Assembly: GCA_021805825.1 (NCBI GenBank)
Contig: JAJZEC010000003.1
Coordinates: 54,083-118,082 of the forward strand
Direction of reading: 5' to 3'
DNA: 64,000 nucleotides
From: Pseudomonadota bacterium
Lineage (GTDB): Bacteria; Pseudomonadota; Gammaproteobacteria; Burkholderiales; Burkholderiaceae_C
Positions 44,055 through 52,884 of this stretch are shown here, one piece after another. The translations under genes were made by a program, and so were the position numbers. Below the pieces are notes generated by a model, which was not told where the DNA came from, searched no databases, and saw only the letters and a program-made list of their open reading frames with translations. Position 1 is the stretch's first letter. Every line of letters begins with the position of its first letter.

Positions 44055-45238
44055 CAAGGCCGCACGCCGTCCAGCGCGACCTGCCACAGCCCCGCGATGT
44101 CGCGCAGGGTTCCCCGGGCATGCAGCGCGACGCTGCGGGCGATCGCGTGCGCCTGCGCGATGCGACCGGCGCCAGCCATCGATTGGGCCAGCCGCAGGTT
44201 GACCAGATCGGCATCGGGCAAGGGCGCCGCGCCTTCGGCCTTCTTCAGCAGCGTCAGGCCCGCCGCGACCTGACCCGCATCGACCATTGCCAGCGCGGCG
44301 TTCAGCTGCTCGGTGCGCGACGCCGATGCGATGCGCGCCCACTGCCCCGGCTGCGCCGCCAGCCGCGCATCGACCAGCTTCACCAGCCGTGCCTGGCGCG
44401 GCGCGCCTGCGCCGGTACCGAGCACGCCCGACTTGTAGCCTGCCTGCAGCACGCTGCTGGCGGCCCGGGGATCCTGCGCCTCGAGCTCCAGCATGGCCAG
44501 GTTCATCGACTGCGATGCGGTATCGAGCAGGCCCAGGCGGCTGCGCAGGCGCAGCAGATCGAGGGCATAGCGATCGCCGGCACCCTTTTCCCGGGATGCC
44601 AGCGCCAGCGCGATCTTCCAGTTCTGCGCGCTCGGCTGGACGCGCAGCAGCCGGACGACCGCAGCGTATTCGGCGCGCGCGTCCCCGGCGGCCTGGTAGC
44701 AGGCCGCAAGCGACGCCAGCCCAGCGGGGTCGCGGCTGCCGCGCCCAAGCAGCTGGTCGAGCGCTGCGCACTGACGGGTGGAGGCGTAGGCCTGCAGCAG
44801 CATCGGGCGGATCTGCGCCTGTCCCTGGAGTTGCGCCGACCATGTCCGCGCGTCGGCGATCACCGCGGCGTAGTCCCGCAGTTGGTAATGGTCGTACACC
44901 AGGGTCGCCGCCAGCGCGCCGACGGCGCGCGGGTCGCCCGCAGAATTGTGCAGGGCCGAGGCGAGCGCGGTGGCCGACTCGCCGTAGGCACCGGCGGCAG
45001 CCGCCACGCTGCCCAGACTGCGCTCGACCAGGTAATCCTGGTAGGCGTCGAGTCCGCCTTGGCGCTGGATGGCGTGCAGGCGCTCCAGCGCAGCAGAGTA
45101 ATCGTGCGCCGCGTAGGCCGCCTGCGCCTTGTTCAACGCCAGCGCCAGCGTGCGCGGAACCACGGGCGCGGCACCGGCGGACGCGGCCAGGCTGACTGCC
45201 GCGATCCACGCAGCGCCAAAGGTGCGAATGTGCTTCAT
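44054..45238 (-). CDS. Exported TPR-like protein of the TonB/sucrose operon
   Basis: The 394-residue protein has a signal peptide (MKHIRTFG, hydrophobic core, cut after about ASAGAA, residue 23) and then a run of Ala/Leu-rich helix pairs of TPR type (for example AQAAYAAHDYSAALERL and AACYQAAGDARAEYAAV). It should be periplasmic. No enzymatic motif is visible. Exported TPR proteins are known beside some ExbB/ExbD/TonB sets, where a scaffold role is suspected. Here it lies 14 bases after the second exbD and overlaps the fructokinase gene, so it clearly belongs to the unit. Confidence 0.75.
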   Translation of the reverse strand: MKHIRTFGAAWIAAVSLAASAGAAPVVPRTLALALNKAQAAYAAHDYSAALERLHAIQRQGGLDAYQDYLVERSLGSVAAAAGAYGESATALASALHNSAGDPRAVGALAATLVYDHYQLRDYAAVIADARTWSAQLQGQAQIRPMLLQAYASTRQCAALDQLLGRGSRDPAGLASLAACYQAAGDARAEYAAVVRLLRVQPSAQNWKIALALASREKGAGDRYALDLLRLRSRLGLLDTASQSMNLAMLELEAQDPRAASSVLQAGYKSGVLGTGAGAPRQARLVKLVDARLAAQPGQWARIASASRTEQLNAALAMVDAGQVAAGLTLLKKAEGAAPLPDADLVNLRLAQSMAGAGRIAQAHAIARSVALHARGTLRDIAGLWQVALDGVRP

Positions 45239-45252
45239 CTGCGACTCCCGCT

Positions 45253-45690
45253 TCAGCTTGCGTTGGCGAACTGGTCGTTGCCGACCAGGCCCAGCTTGGT
45301 GATCCCGTCGCGCTGCGCCATAGCCATCAGCCCGGCGACCACCCGATAAGGGACGAGCTTGTTCGGACGCACATGGATCTCCGGCTGCGGCGACGTGTGC
45401 GCGGCCTGCACCAGCAGGCTGGACAGCTGGGCGTTGCTGTCCACCGGCGCCCCGTTCCAGGAAATCGTGCCGTCGAAATCGATATCGATCTGCACGACCT
45501 TCGGTTGCACCTGGGCCGCCGGCGGCTTGCCGCTGGGCAGGTTCAGGCCCACCGCGTGCATCTGGATCGGAATCGTCAGGATCAACATGATCAGCAGCAC
45601 CAGCATCACGTCGATCAGCGGAGTCGTGTTCATCTCGACCATGACTTCGGGCTCACCGCCCCCACCGCCACCGCCAACGTTCATTGCCAT
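45253..45690 (-). CDS. exbD: ExbD-type biopolymer transport protein (second copy)
   Basis: The 145-residue protein has a short cytoplasmic tail with a run of glycines, one membrane helix with the proton-conducting Asp in NTTPLIDVMLVLLIMLIL (near residue 27), and a periplasmic domain. It works with ExbB to turn the proton gradient into movement of TonB. It is clearly diverged from the neighbouring exbD (only the membrane helix is well conserved between them), so they are not a recent duplication. Confidence 0.93.
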   Translation of the reverse strand: MAMNVGGGGGGGEPEVMVEMNTTPLIDVMLVLLIMLILTIPIQMHAVGLNLPSGKPPAAQVQPKVVQIDIDFDGTISWNGAPVDSNAQLSSLLVQAAHTSPQPEIHVRPNKLVPYRVVAGLMAMAQRDGITKLGLVGNDQFANAS

Positions 45691-45711
45691 TTCACACTCT
45701 CCGTGACCGGC

Positions 45712-46137
45712 TCACCGCGATGGCGGCTGGATGATGAAACTCACGCCGGTCAAGCCGGCCTTTTCGCAGAGGTAGACGATCTTGCCGACGTACTCGTAGC
45801 GGGCGCTCTGGTCGCCGCGGATCTCGATCCGGGGCTGCGGACGCATCCGTGCCTGCGCCACCAGCCTGCGCAGCAGGCTGGCGCTGCCATCGACCTTGTC
45901 CTCCCCCCAGTAGATGTCGCCATCCCGGGTGACCGAAATGGTGATGTTCTGCGGCTTGGTGACCAGCGGCTTGTCCTTGGCCCGCGGCAGGCGCACAGGA
46001 ACCGTGTGGGTCACCACCGGAATGGTGATCAGGAAGATGATCAGCAGAACCAGCATGACATCGACCAGCGGAGTGGTGTTGATGCTGGCGTTGAGTTCGT
46101 CCTCGTCGCCTGCGGACGATGGGAGTTGCATGGCCAT
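45712..46137 (-). CDS. exbD: ExbD-type biopolymer transport protein (first copy)
   Basis: The 141-residue protein has an acidic start, the membrane helix with Asp in INTTPLVDVMLVLLIIFLI and a periplasmic domain ending GLTGVSFIIQPPSR. GAGGAG lies a few bases before the ATG at 46137. It is 10 bases after exbB and 21 before the second exbD. Two ExbD subunits per ExbB pentamer are known in such motors; two different genes would allow a mixed dimer. Confidence 0.94.
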   Translation of the reverse strand: MAMQLPSSAGDEDELNASINTTPLVDVMLVLLIIFLITIPVVTHTVPVRLPRAKDKPLVTKPQNITISVTRDGDIYWGEDKVDGSASLLRRLVAQARMRPQPRIEIRGDQSARYEYVGKIVYLCEKAGLTGVSFIIQPPSR

Positions 46138-46147
46138 CGCCGACTCC

Positions 46148-47014
46148 TCAAGCCTTCTGCGCCTGTGCACCCATCAGCACGGAATGCAGATCCGATGCGA
46201 ACGCGCGCACCTGTTCCATGGCCTTCTTGTTGCGACGCACCAGAAGGTTGTAGCCCAGCACCGCCGGCACTGCGGTGGCCAGGCCGATGGCGGTCATGAT
46301 CAGCGCCTCGCCGACCGGCCCTGCCACCTTGCCGATCGAGGCCTGCCCGGCGATGCCGATGGCCGTCAGCGCGTGGTAGATGCCCCAGACGGTGCCGAAC
46401 AGGCCGACGAAGGGCGCGGTCGATCCAACGGTAGCCAGGAACGCCAGCCCATCCTGCAGGCGGTTCTGCACGCCTTCCTGCGCGCGCTGGATCGACATCG
46501 ACGACCAGGTGTAGAAATCGACGTCCTTGAGCAGGCCGTCATGCTTGCTCGTGGCCTCGAGTCCGCGATCGACCAGGAAGCGGAACGGACTGGCGTCGTT
46601 CAACTGCTGCGCACCCTGTTCGACGCTGCCGGCGGTCCAGAACACCTTGTTCGCACTGCGTGCCTGCCGGTACATCCTGGCCTGCTCGAAGAACTTGGTG
46701 ATCATGATGAACCAGCTGCCCATCGACATGATCACCAGGATCAGCAGGGTGCTGCGTGCCACGAGATCGCCGTTGTGCCACAGCGCGCCGAGCCCATAGG
46801 GGTTGCCCTGGGCAACCGGTGCCGGGGCCTGCGCGGTCGCCAGAGGCACCGAGGCCGGCGCGGAGGCCGCGGGAGCCGAAGCCGCCGAAGCCGAAACCGC
46901 GGGAGTCGATGCGGCAGCAGCCGGTGCGGCCACCGCCCACAACGGGCTGAAGGACGCCGCGCTCATCAGCACGGCAGCAGCGAGGGCCTTTCGGGCACGC
47001 GGATTCTGGAACAT
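46148..47014 (-). CDS. exbB: ExbB/TolQ-type proton channel with exported N-terminal extension
   Basis: The 288-residue protein carries a signal-peptide-like start (residues 1-29) and an Ala/Ser/Pro-rich periplasmic linker to about residue 70. The usual three-helix ExbB core follows, including LATVGSTAPFVGLFGTVWGIYHAL and GEALIMTAIGLATAVPAVLGYN. ExbB forms the pentameric channel around ExbD. The extension is seen in a subset of ExbB proteins and may contact the envelope partner. AGGAGA lies 5 bases from the ATG. It is 29 bases after tonB. Confidence 0.95.
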   Translation of the reverse strand: MFQNPRARKALAAAVLMSAASFSPLWAVAAPAAAASTPAVSASAASAPAASAPASVPLATAQAPAPVAQGNPYGLGALWHNGDLVARSTLLILVIMSMGSWFIMITKFFEQARMYRQARSANKVFWTAGSVEQGAQQLNDASPFRFLVDRGLEATSKHDGLLKDVDFYTWSSMSIQRAQEGVQNRLQDGLAFLATVGSTAPFVGLFGTVWGIYHALTAIGIAGQASIGKVAGPVGEALIMTAIGLATAVPAVLGYNLLVRRNKKAMEQVRAFASDLHSVLMGAQAQKA

Positions 47015-47043
47015 GGAAGTCTCCTGGATGCTGGGTCGTTGAC

Positions 47044-47691
47044 TCAGTTGCTGGCCTGGAAGCCAATGGGAAGCAGCACGCGCACGTCCACCCCCTGGCC
47101 GGTACATTGAAGCTGGCGGGCGACGTTGATCGCCGCCTCATTGAATACATGGTTGCTCGAACTGCGGATGGCGAAATCCTTCGGGTGACCCTGAGGATCG
47201 ATGGTGAACTCGACGACCACCTGCCCCGAGTAGATGCCGTCGCGCATGGCCAGCGACGGATACACCAGGTGGCGGGCCAGGGTCATCAGGTTGCTGCACA
47301 CTGCAGCGACGTTGTGGTTGACCGGCCTTGGCGGAGCGGGCCGGGGCTTGGGCGCCGGCGGCGCGATCGGCGCCGAATGCACCGGCTTCACCGACTGCGC
47401 GGTGATGGTTGCGGCCCTGGGCGCAGGCGGCGCCACCACCGGTATCGGCACGAAGGGCGGCGGCGGAACGGCGACCCGCGGCGGCGGCGGCGGCCGCAGC
47501 TTGGGCGGGGGCGGCGGCGGTGGCCGCACCTCGTGCACGATCCTGGTCTGCATCGGCTGCACGACCATCTTCACGACCTTGGACGCCAGGCCGTTGATCA
47601 GCGCATAGATCAGTACGACGTGCAGCAGCACGACCGCGCCGATGCCGCCGAAATAGCGCAGCGGATCCCGCCGCTTTTCTCCATAGATCAT
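47044..47691 (-). CDS. tonB: TonB energy transducer dedicated to the sucrose operon
   Basis: The 215-residue protein has one N-terminal membrane helix containing the conserved His (GAVVLLHVVLIYAL, near residue 24). A periplasmic stretch packed with prolines (PPPPPPPKLRPPPPP and KPRPAPPRPV) follows, and then a C-terminal TonB domain with YPSLAMRDGIYSGQVVVEFTI and the FNEAAINVARQLQC segment. It should carry force from ExbBD to the receptor encoded at the head of the operon. Two ATG codons are adjacent, and the second has the better 5-base spacing to AGGGAG. Confidence 0.95.
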   Translation of the reverse strand: MIYGEKRRDPLRYFGGIGAVVLLHVVLIYALINGLASKVVKMVVQPMQTRIVHEVRPPPPPPPKLRPPPPPRVAVPPPPFVPIPVVAPPAPRAATITAQSVKPVHSAPIAPPAPKPRPAPPRPVNHNVAAVCSNLMTLARHLVYPSLAMRDGIYSGQVVVEFTIDPQGHPKDFAIRSSSNHVFNEAAINVARQLQCTGQGVDVRVLLPIGFQASN

Positions 47692-47722
47692 CATGACTCC
47701 CTGCTTGGCCAGGCGCCGACGT

Positions 47723-49591
47723 TCAGGTCGGCTCCCGGTGCTGCAACCACGCCTGCCCGAAGGCGGGAAGCTCGACCGCCGTGCGTACCTCGCCCGGCTG
47801 CTCCTGCCACGGCAGGTACGCCTCCCAGGCTCCGTCGGAAAGGGCAAGCCGCTGCACCTGTCCGGAAAAATTCGCCAAAATCCGCCATTGTCCGCGCTGC
47901 AGGATCAGAACCCCATCGGAGGGGCCGGAAAGCACCTCGACGGTGTCGGTCTGCCCGCCCTGGCGCAGCCTGCGACGCATGGAGTCGAGCCACCGCAGCA
48001 GGGCGAACATGCGTTGCGGCAGCGTTCCCGGCACGTGGCGCAGGCGCGCCGCGGCGACGTCGAAGTACGGGCGATGCAACCAGCGCGTATCGAGCTCGGG
48101 CACGTCGGCCGGCAGGACGGCGTTGGCCTGCCCGAGCTCGTCGCCCATGTACACCAGCGGCAGGCCCGGCATCGCGAACACCACGCAGTAGGCGAGCGCG
48201 AAGCGCCGCAGCGAGGCCTCGTCTTCGAGCGCCAACCCTACGAGCGCGGAGGTCATTCCGCTGGTGCCGTGCAGGGCGTCGTGCTGCTGGCTCGGAGTGC
48301 CCCGCGCCCAGGACGTCGTGCCGGCGCCGTGCAGCGCGGCCACCGCGCTGCCCACGTCGACCTCGAAGGATCGGCCCGAGCCCTGCACGTCCTGCCGCAG
48401 AACCCCCCAGATGATGTCGTCGTGACAGCGCAGGTAATTGACCCAGGCGCAATCCGGGGGCAATTCCGGGGTCGAGCGGATCACGTTGCGCAGCACGCCG
48501 ACGTCGCCGTTGCCCAGGGCCAGCCAGATCGAGGCCATCAAGCCGGCGTTGTAGGCCAGAGTGCATTCGGGAACTCCGGCTGCGATGCCGAAATAGTTCT
48601 GGATTTCCGCCCGGTCGACAATGGCCTCGGCGTTCATCGCAGCCGCGGGGCTGACGATTCCCAGCACCAGGCGAAGGCCCTGGAGAATCGTGTGCACCTC
48701 GGGCTGGTTCCTGCAATCCGTTCCGGGGCGCTTCCACATGTACGGGGCGGAATCGACGCGGAAGACCTCGACCCCCAGGTTGGCGAGCCGGATCATCGCC
48801 AGCGCCATTTCGCCGAAGACCTGCGGGTTCTGATAATTCAGATCCCACTGATAGTCGTAGAAGGTGGTCCAGACCCAGCGCTTCAGCGCCTCGCTCCAGG
48901 TGAAATTGCCCGGTGCCTGATCCGGGAACACCTGTTCGAGGTCGGATTCGATGCGTGCGACCGCCTCGGCGCTTTCGAAGCCGAGGAAATAGGCTGCCTT
49001 TTCGGCATCGCCTGCGCGCGCCGCGCAGGCCCAGGGATGGTCGTCGGCCACGTGGTTCAGCACGATGTCGGCCATCAGGCTGATGCCGTTGCTGCGCAGC
49101 ACCTGCGTCAGGCGCGCCAGATCGGCGTTGCTGCCCAGGGCTGGATCCACGACGCCGAAGTCGCTGACGGCGAAGCCGCCGTCGTTCGCCTCGGGGCGCA
49201 TTTTCAGGAACGGCAGCAGGTGCAGCATGCCGATGCCGAGCTCGCGCAGATAGGGGATGCGTTCCTCGATGCCTGCCAGCGTCGCGCCGAAGCGGTCGAC
49301 GTAGCAGGAATAGACCATGGGCGCGTTGCAGACCAGCCAGTCCGGCTGGGCCAGGCGCTGTTCGTCGAGCCGGCGCAGATCCTGCGCCCTTTGCGACTCC
49401 ACCGCGGCAAGATCGCGGATGAATCCCTCGAACCACGAGGCGAAGTCCGCTCGCTGTCCGTACAGTCCGCGCAGCAGCGCTTCCAGCGTGCTGCCGTCCC
49501 GCTGGAACCTGTCCCTTGCGCCAGGACTGAATCCGGCTGGATGCGCAACCCCCGTGGACGCGGGCAGGCGCAGGCCTTGAGCCATGCTCAT
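47723..49591 (-). CDS. GH13 amylosucrase / sucrose hydrolase
   Basis: The 622-residue protein matches the GH13_4 group (Neisseria amylosucrase, Xanthomonas SuxB). The catalytic set is complete: nucleophile D280 in VFRVDSAPYMW, acid/base E322 in NAEAIVD, and D391 in RCHDDIIW. The N-terminal helical domain and the GGFAVSDFGVVDPALGS loop are also typical. No signal peptide is present, so it acts in the cytoplasm. It either transfers glucose from sucrose onto an alpha-1,4-glucan or hydrolyses sucrose; the sequence does not settle which. Either way fructose is released for the downstream kinase. It lies 52 bases after the receptor gene. Confidence 0.93.
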   Translation of the reverse strand: MSMAQGLRLPASTGVAHPAGFSPGARDRFQRDGSTLEALLRGLYGQRADFASWFEGFIRDLAAVESQRAQDLRRLDEQRLAQPDWLVCNAPMVYSCYVDRFGATLAGIEERIPYLRELGIGMLHLLPFLKMRPEANDGGFAVSDFGVVDPALGSNADLARLTQVLRSNGISLMADIVLNHVADDHPWACAARAGDAEKAAYFLGFESAEAVARIESDLEQVFPDQAPGNFTWSEALKRWVWTTFYDYQWDLNYQNPQVFGEMALAMIRLANLGVEVFRVDSAPYMWKRPGTDCRNQPEVHTILQGLRLVLGIVSPAAAMNAEAIVDRAEIQNYFGIAAGVPECTLAYNAGLMASIWLALGNGDVGVLRNVIRSTPELPPDCAWVNYLRCHDDIIWGVLRQDVQGSGRSFEVDVGSAVAALHGAGTTSWARGTPSQQHDALHGTSGMTSALVGLALEDEASLRRFALAYCVVFAMPGLPLVYMGDELGQANAVLPADVPELDTRWLHRPYFDVAAARLRHVPGTLPQRMFALLRWLDSMRRRLRQGGQTDTVEVLSGPSDGVLILQRGQWRILANFSGQVQRLALSDGAWEAYLPWQEQPGEVRTAVELPAFGQAWLQHREPT

Positions 49592-49643
49592 AGATGCAAT
49601 ATCCGGGAAAGGCGGGGCGCCCGGAAGGGCGCCCCGGCAAGGC

Positions 49644-51977
49644 TCAGAAGGAGTAACGCAGCGAAGCCGTGACGGTTCGGCCCATGATGGCGCGGGCCAC
49701 CGAAAGGCCGTTGGCCGGCGTGTTCGCTTCCGTGTACGCGAGCTTGTTGAACAGGTTGTTCGCCGCCAGCGAGATCGTGACGCGATCCGACAGGTTGTAG
49801 TTCACGAAGGCGTTGACGAAGGTGAAGGCCGGCATCGACAGCGTGTTGTGGTTGTCCGCATACGACGAGGACTGCCCGATGATGCTTCCGCCGAACAGGA
49901 ACTTGCCGTAGCTGTAGGTCGGGGTCACCTGGTACATCAGATCGGGCAGGCGCTGCGGGATCTTCCCGATCGATGCGGTATCGGTCGGTGCGGCAACGAT
50001 GCGCGAATGCGTGTAGGTCAGGCCGGCGTGCAGTCCGAAGGCGTCGTGCAGATAGCCGGCCTCCAGTTCCAGCCCGTAGGCGTGGTAGGTGTTGTTGGTG
50101 AAGGCGTTCTGCGTCAGGTCGTAGTTGCTTTCCTGGGTCTGCGCGGCGAACAGCGTGCTGAACATGCTGAAGCCCCCGCGCTTCCACTTCACCCCGAGTT
50201 CCTGCTGCTTGACCTCGTTCAGGGGAATCGGCGTGCTGCCGTTGAGCGGGTTGCCGTACAGGATGCGGTCGCCGTTCATCGACACGCCATCGCTGTAGCG
50301 TGCGAAGTAGGCCAGATCCGGCGTCATGCGGTAGTTGGCGCCGACCGAGTACGAAGTATGCGAAACGCTGTAGTTGACCGCCGACAGGTTGGTGCCGTTG
50401 GAGGTGTAGGGTCCGTACTGGGTCGGGTTGGAGTTCGCCACACCCTGATCCTGCCAGCCGTTGGCGCGCATCGAGTCATGCCGCACGCTGGCGTCGACGG
50501 ACAGCTTTCCCACCGTGGCCGCGACATCGACGAAGGGCGAATTCTCGGTGTACTGGACGCTGAAGTTGCGCACGCAGGCCGCCCCGCAGCCGAAGCCGAT
50601 TCCCGGGGTGGTTCCGGTGCCCAGCAGGGTCGCCCCGCCGGTCTGGATGTTCATCGTGTAGACGTTCCAGTTCCAGGTCTCGGCGACGTTCTGGATGGCG
50701 GTGAACAAGCCCCCGGCCACGTGCATGTTGATGCCGCGCGCGACAAAGTCCTTCGACAGCTGGAGATTGTTGAAGGTGTTGTTGAGGTTGTTCAGTGCGA
50801 CATCGAACATCTCACCCTGGTAGGTCGTCGCGGTCTGCCCGCCTTGCGACGCGTCGAGTCCGAGGAAGTTGCCGGAATTCTGGGCGGTGCTGAATTTGTC
50901 ATCCAGGTGCAGCCCTTGCTCCAGGTCGAGCGCCACATGCACGCCGACCTGATCCGACTTGACCGACAGTCCGTTGTTGGTGCTGTTGGTCACGATCTGC
51001 CCGCCGGGCCCGACGTAGCTGTCGCTGACGATGTTCGTGCCGTTCAGAGGGTAGTAGGTGCGCGGATCGACCCCCGCCAGCGTGGTGATCTGGCCGTTGA
51101 CCACCCGAACCGGAACATCGAGGTAGGTGGGCGTCTTGTCGTCCAGGTGCTTGAAGTACAGCGTGATCGAGCCGTTGTTCAGATCCTTGGTGACGTTGAA
51201 CTTGAACTGCCCGCCGTTCTCCGAGGTGAAATTGGTTCCCTTGGAACTGTTGCCCTCGCGGAAGAAGCCGCCGAAGTGGAAGCGGGTATCCGGACTCAGA
51301 TGTCCTCCGTAGTCGAAGTCGAGGCGGTTCAGGCGGTAGTTCAGGCCTTCGGTGAAACCGATGTCGCCCCCATCGGAGCGCCCGGTCTTGTCGATGAAGT
51401 TGACGATGCCGCCAGGCGCGTTGCTGGCCAGCGTGGAGGCCGCGCCACCCCGCACGACCTGCAGTTGCGAGGTATTGAAGTCCGAGCGCATGAACTCGTC
51501 GGGCGTGGCGAAATCCAGATCGCCGAACAGCAGGACCGGCAGGCCGTTCTCCTGGTACTGCACATAGCGGCTGCCGCCAGCCGAGATCGGCAGGCCACGC
51601 ACTGTCAGGTTGGCATTGCCCTCGCCGCCCGAGGACTCGGCGTGCACGCCGGGAACCGATCCCAGGATGGCCGCGGTGTTGGTCGCGCCGGTCTCCTGGA
51701 TCTGGGTGGAATTCATCGTCGTCACCGAGACGCTCTGCTTCATCACGCTTTGCTTCTGCGTGGTGCCGGTGACCAGGATCGCATTCAGATTGACGATCGG
51801 CTGCGTCGCCTGATCCGCGGTGGCGCTCGCCTTCGAGCCCTGCGTGCTCGTGGACGCCGATGCGGACTGCCCGCTGGCCTGGTTGGTGACGGTGCTCGCG
51901 TGTGCCACGCCCGCGGCGAATGGCGCGCCCCCGGCCAGAAGAGTCAGTACGGCGACCGCGATGGCTGTTCGATTCAT
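49644..51977 (-). CDS. TonB-dependent outer-membrane receptor, sucrose-type
   Basis: The 777-residue receptor has a signal peptide (cut after about AGVAHA, residue 27), a Ser/Thr/Gln-rich linker and a TonB-box-like LNAILVTGT. A plug domain follows (ETGATNTAAILGSVPGVHAE, GGIVNFIDKTG), then a 22-strand-type barrel ending in the aromatic ASLRYSF. GGGAGA precedes the ATG at 51977, which rules out a longer start. As first gene of the operon behind LacI-type operators, it should carry sucrose across the outer membrane, as SuxA does in Xanthomonas. Substrate is inferred from neighbours. Confidence 0.93.
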   Translation of the reverse strand: MNRTAIAVAVLTLLAGGAPFAAGVAHASTVTNQASGQSASASTSTQGSKASATADQATQPIVNLNAILVTGTTQKQSVMKQSVSVTTMNSTQIQETGATNTAAILGSVPGVHAESSGGEGNANLTVRGLPISAGGSRYVQYQENGLPVLLFGDLDFATPDEFMRSDFNTSQLQVVRGGAASTLASNAPGGIVNFIDKTGRSDGGDIGFTEGLNYRLNRLDFDYGGHLSPDTRFHFGGFFREGNSSKGTNFTSENGGQFKFNVTKDLNNGSITLYFKHLDDKTPTYLDVPVRVVNGQITTLAGVDPRTYYPLNGTNIVSDSYVGPGGQIVTNSTNNGLSVKSDQVGVHVALDLEQGLHLDDKFSTAQNSGNFLGLDASQGGQTATTYQGEMFDVALNNLNNTFNNLQLSKDFVARGINMHVAGGLFTAIQNVAETWNWNVYTMNIQTGGATLLGTGTTPGIGFGCGAACVRNFSVQYTENSPFVDVAATVGKLSVDASVRHDSMRANGWQDQGVANSNPTQYGPYTSNGTNLSAVNYSVSHTSYSVGANYRMTPDLAYFARYSDGVSMNGDRILYGNPLNGSTPIPLNEVKQQELGVKWKRGGFSMFSTLFAAQTQESNYDLTQNAFTNNTYHAYGLELEAGYLHDAFGLHAGLTYTHSRIVAAPTDTASIGKIPQRLPDLMYQVTPTYSYGKFLFGGSIIGQSSSYADNHNTLSMPAFTFVNAFVNYNLSDRVTISLAANNLFNKLAYTEANTPANGLSVARAIMGRTVTASLRYSF

Positions 51978-52092
51978 GTTGTCTCCCAGAAACTTGTCTC
52001 GCCCGCGCTGACGCGGGACTCCGGTTCTTTGACGCTGAGGTGTTGCGCCCATCGCCCGCAATGAGCGCAACGAAGCGCAGTAGACCCGGCCG

Positions 52093-52142
52093 TGCAATCG
52101 ATTGCAATTAAATAAATTGATCGCGGAATGCAATCGATTGCA
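52093..52142 (-). promoter_or_regulatory. twin LacI-type operators over the sucrose operon promoter
   Basis: The 14-base palindrome TGCAATCGATTGCA occurs twice without mismatch, at 52093-52106 and 52129-52142, 36 bases apart centre to centre. It fits the LacI-family operator form TGNAANCGNTTNCA. A -10-like TTTAAT (minus strand, 52112-52107) touches the gene-proximal copy, and the distal copy covers the -35 position, so a bound repressor would block RNA polymerase. The first start codon is 116 bases further on. The region 52143-52401 shows no gene. Confidence 0.9.
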
Positions 52143-52401
52143 CGAAGGCGCGAGAGATCAGGGTTTGCCCGCGTTTTGGAGCAGATTTCTCGCCTCCTGG
52201 CGATTGCGCCAGCATGACGAGACACGTTTTGTCGCGAACGTTACGTGAAGTCGCGCCCTGCGGAAACCACAGACTGGCTCGCAAGCGTTCCGCTCGGGTG
52301 CGTCCGGTTCTGCGGCATGGGCGCCGCCCGGGATCGGTTCGCGGCAGACATCATCGCCCTGCCGCCGGTGGATGCTGGGTGGGGCCTCGGCCCCGGAAAC
52401 G

Positions 52402-52428
52402 ACGAAGCCCCGACCAGCGGGGCTTCGT
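52402..52428 (-). terminator. hairpin terminator of the tRNA-Pro locus
   Basis: A perfect 10-base stem, ACGAAGCCCC (52402-52411) with GGGGCTTCGT (52419-52428), and a 7-base loop lie 26 bases beyond the encoded CCA of the tRNA-Pro remnant, in its direction. This is where the terminator of the original tRNA gene should be. The T-tract is short. Confidence 0.6.
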
Positions 52429-52454
52429 ACGATCCTGATGCCTCAGGATGAATC

Positions 52455-52500
52455 TGGTCGGGGTGAGAGGATTCGAACCTCCGGCCTCTACGTCCCGAAC
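52455..52500 (-). other. 3' remnant of tRNA-Pro(CGG): island attachment site
   Basis: Read on the minus strand, the bases give the 3' part of tRNA-Pro: anticodon loop TTCGGGA (anticodon CGG), CGTAG, variable region, T-arm GGAGGTTCGAATCCTCT, acceptor strand CACCCCG, A and CCA. The 5' half is missing. Upstream of the loop the sequence no longer pairs with CGTAG and no CGGGGTG is present. Such a 3' fragment, left next to chromosomal DNA, is what a tRNA-targeting integrase produces at the far end of an island. The crossover lies at about the anticodon stem. Confidence 0.85.
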
Positions 52501-52884
52501 CATGCCTCGCAGCCCCAGGAGTCTGGTTTTGCGCGAGTCGCCTCACGCAAAATCAATAGCTTAGCACTCCCCTTCCTGACAATTCCAGCCATTTCCATCG
52601 CTTTCAAACCGGCTCATTTGGCACAGAATTGGCACAGCGACGTCCAGCCCGACATCTAGCACCCTTTGTCGGATGATGTCCTAGAGCGGCTACGGCCTGC
52701 CGGCTGCAACCCGCCCTGAAGACTCCGAGAGGCGCCGTGCGGGCTGCTCTGAACCACGGCTTGAACATGGAGACCCACGCGGCCTGGCAAAAGTGTGGGC
52801 GGCCAGGAAGGTCGCCCACGAACAACGATACGCCAGACGTTCGGCGCCTCTCCCCTGCTGTGCCCCACTGGTTGGCCACGCGCC
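52501..52884. other. intergenic stretch at the island edge
   Basis: These 384 bases show only short frames without ribosome-binding sites or recognisable proteins. I see no repeat or RNA gene in them. They may hold the 3' untranslated region of the minus-strand gene that ends at 52885. Confidence 0.5.

Noticed and set aside
47044..47847. A longer tonB start at 47847
   Set aside because: The extra N-terminus is Arg-rich, overlaps the end of the amylosucrase gene and lacks a ribosome-binding site, whereas AGGGAG sits just before the ATG pair at 47694/47691.
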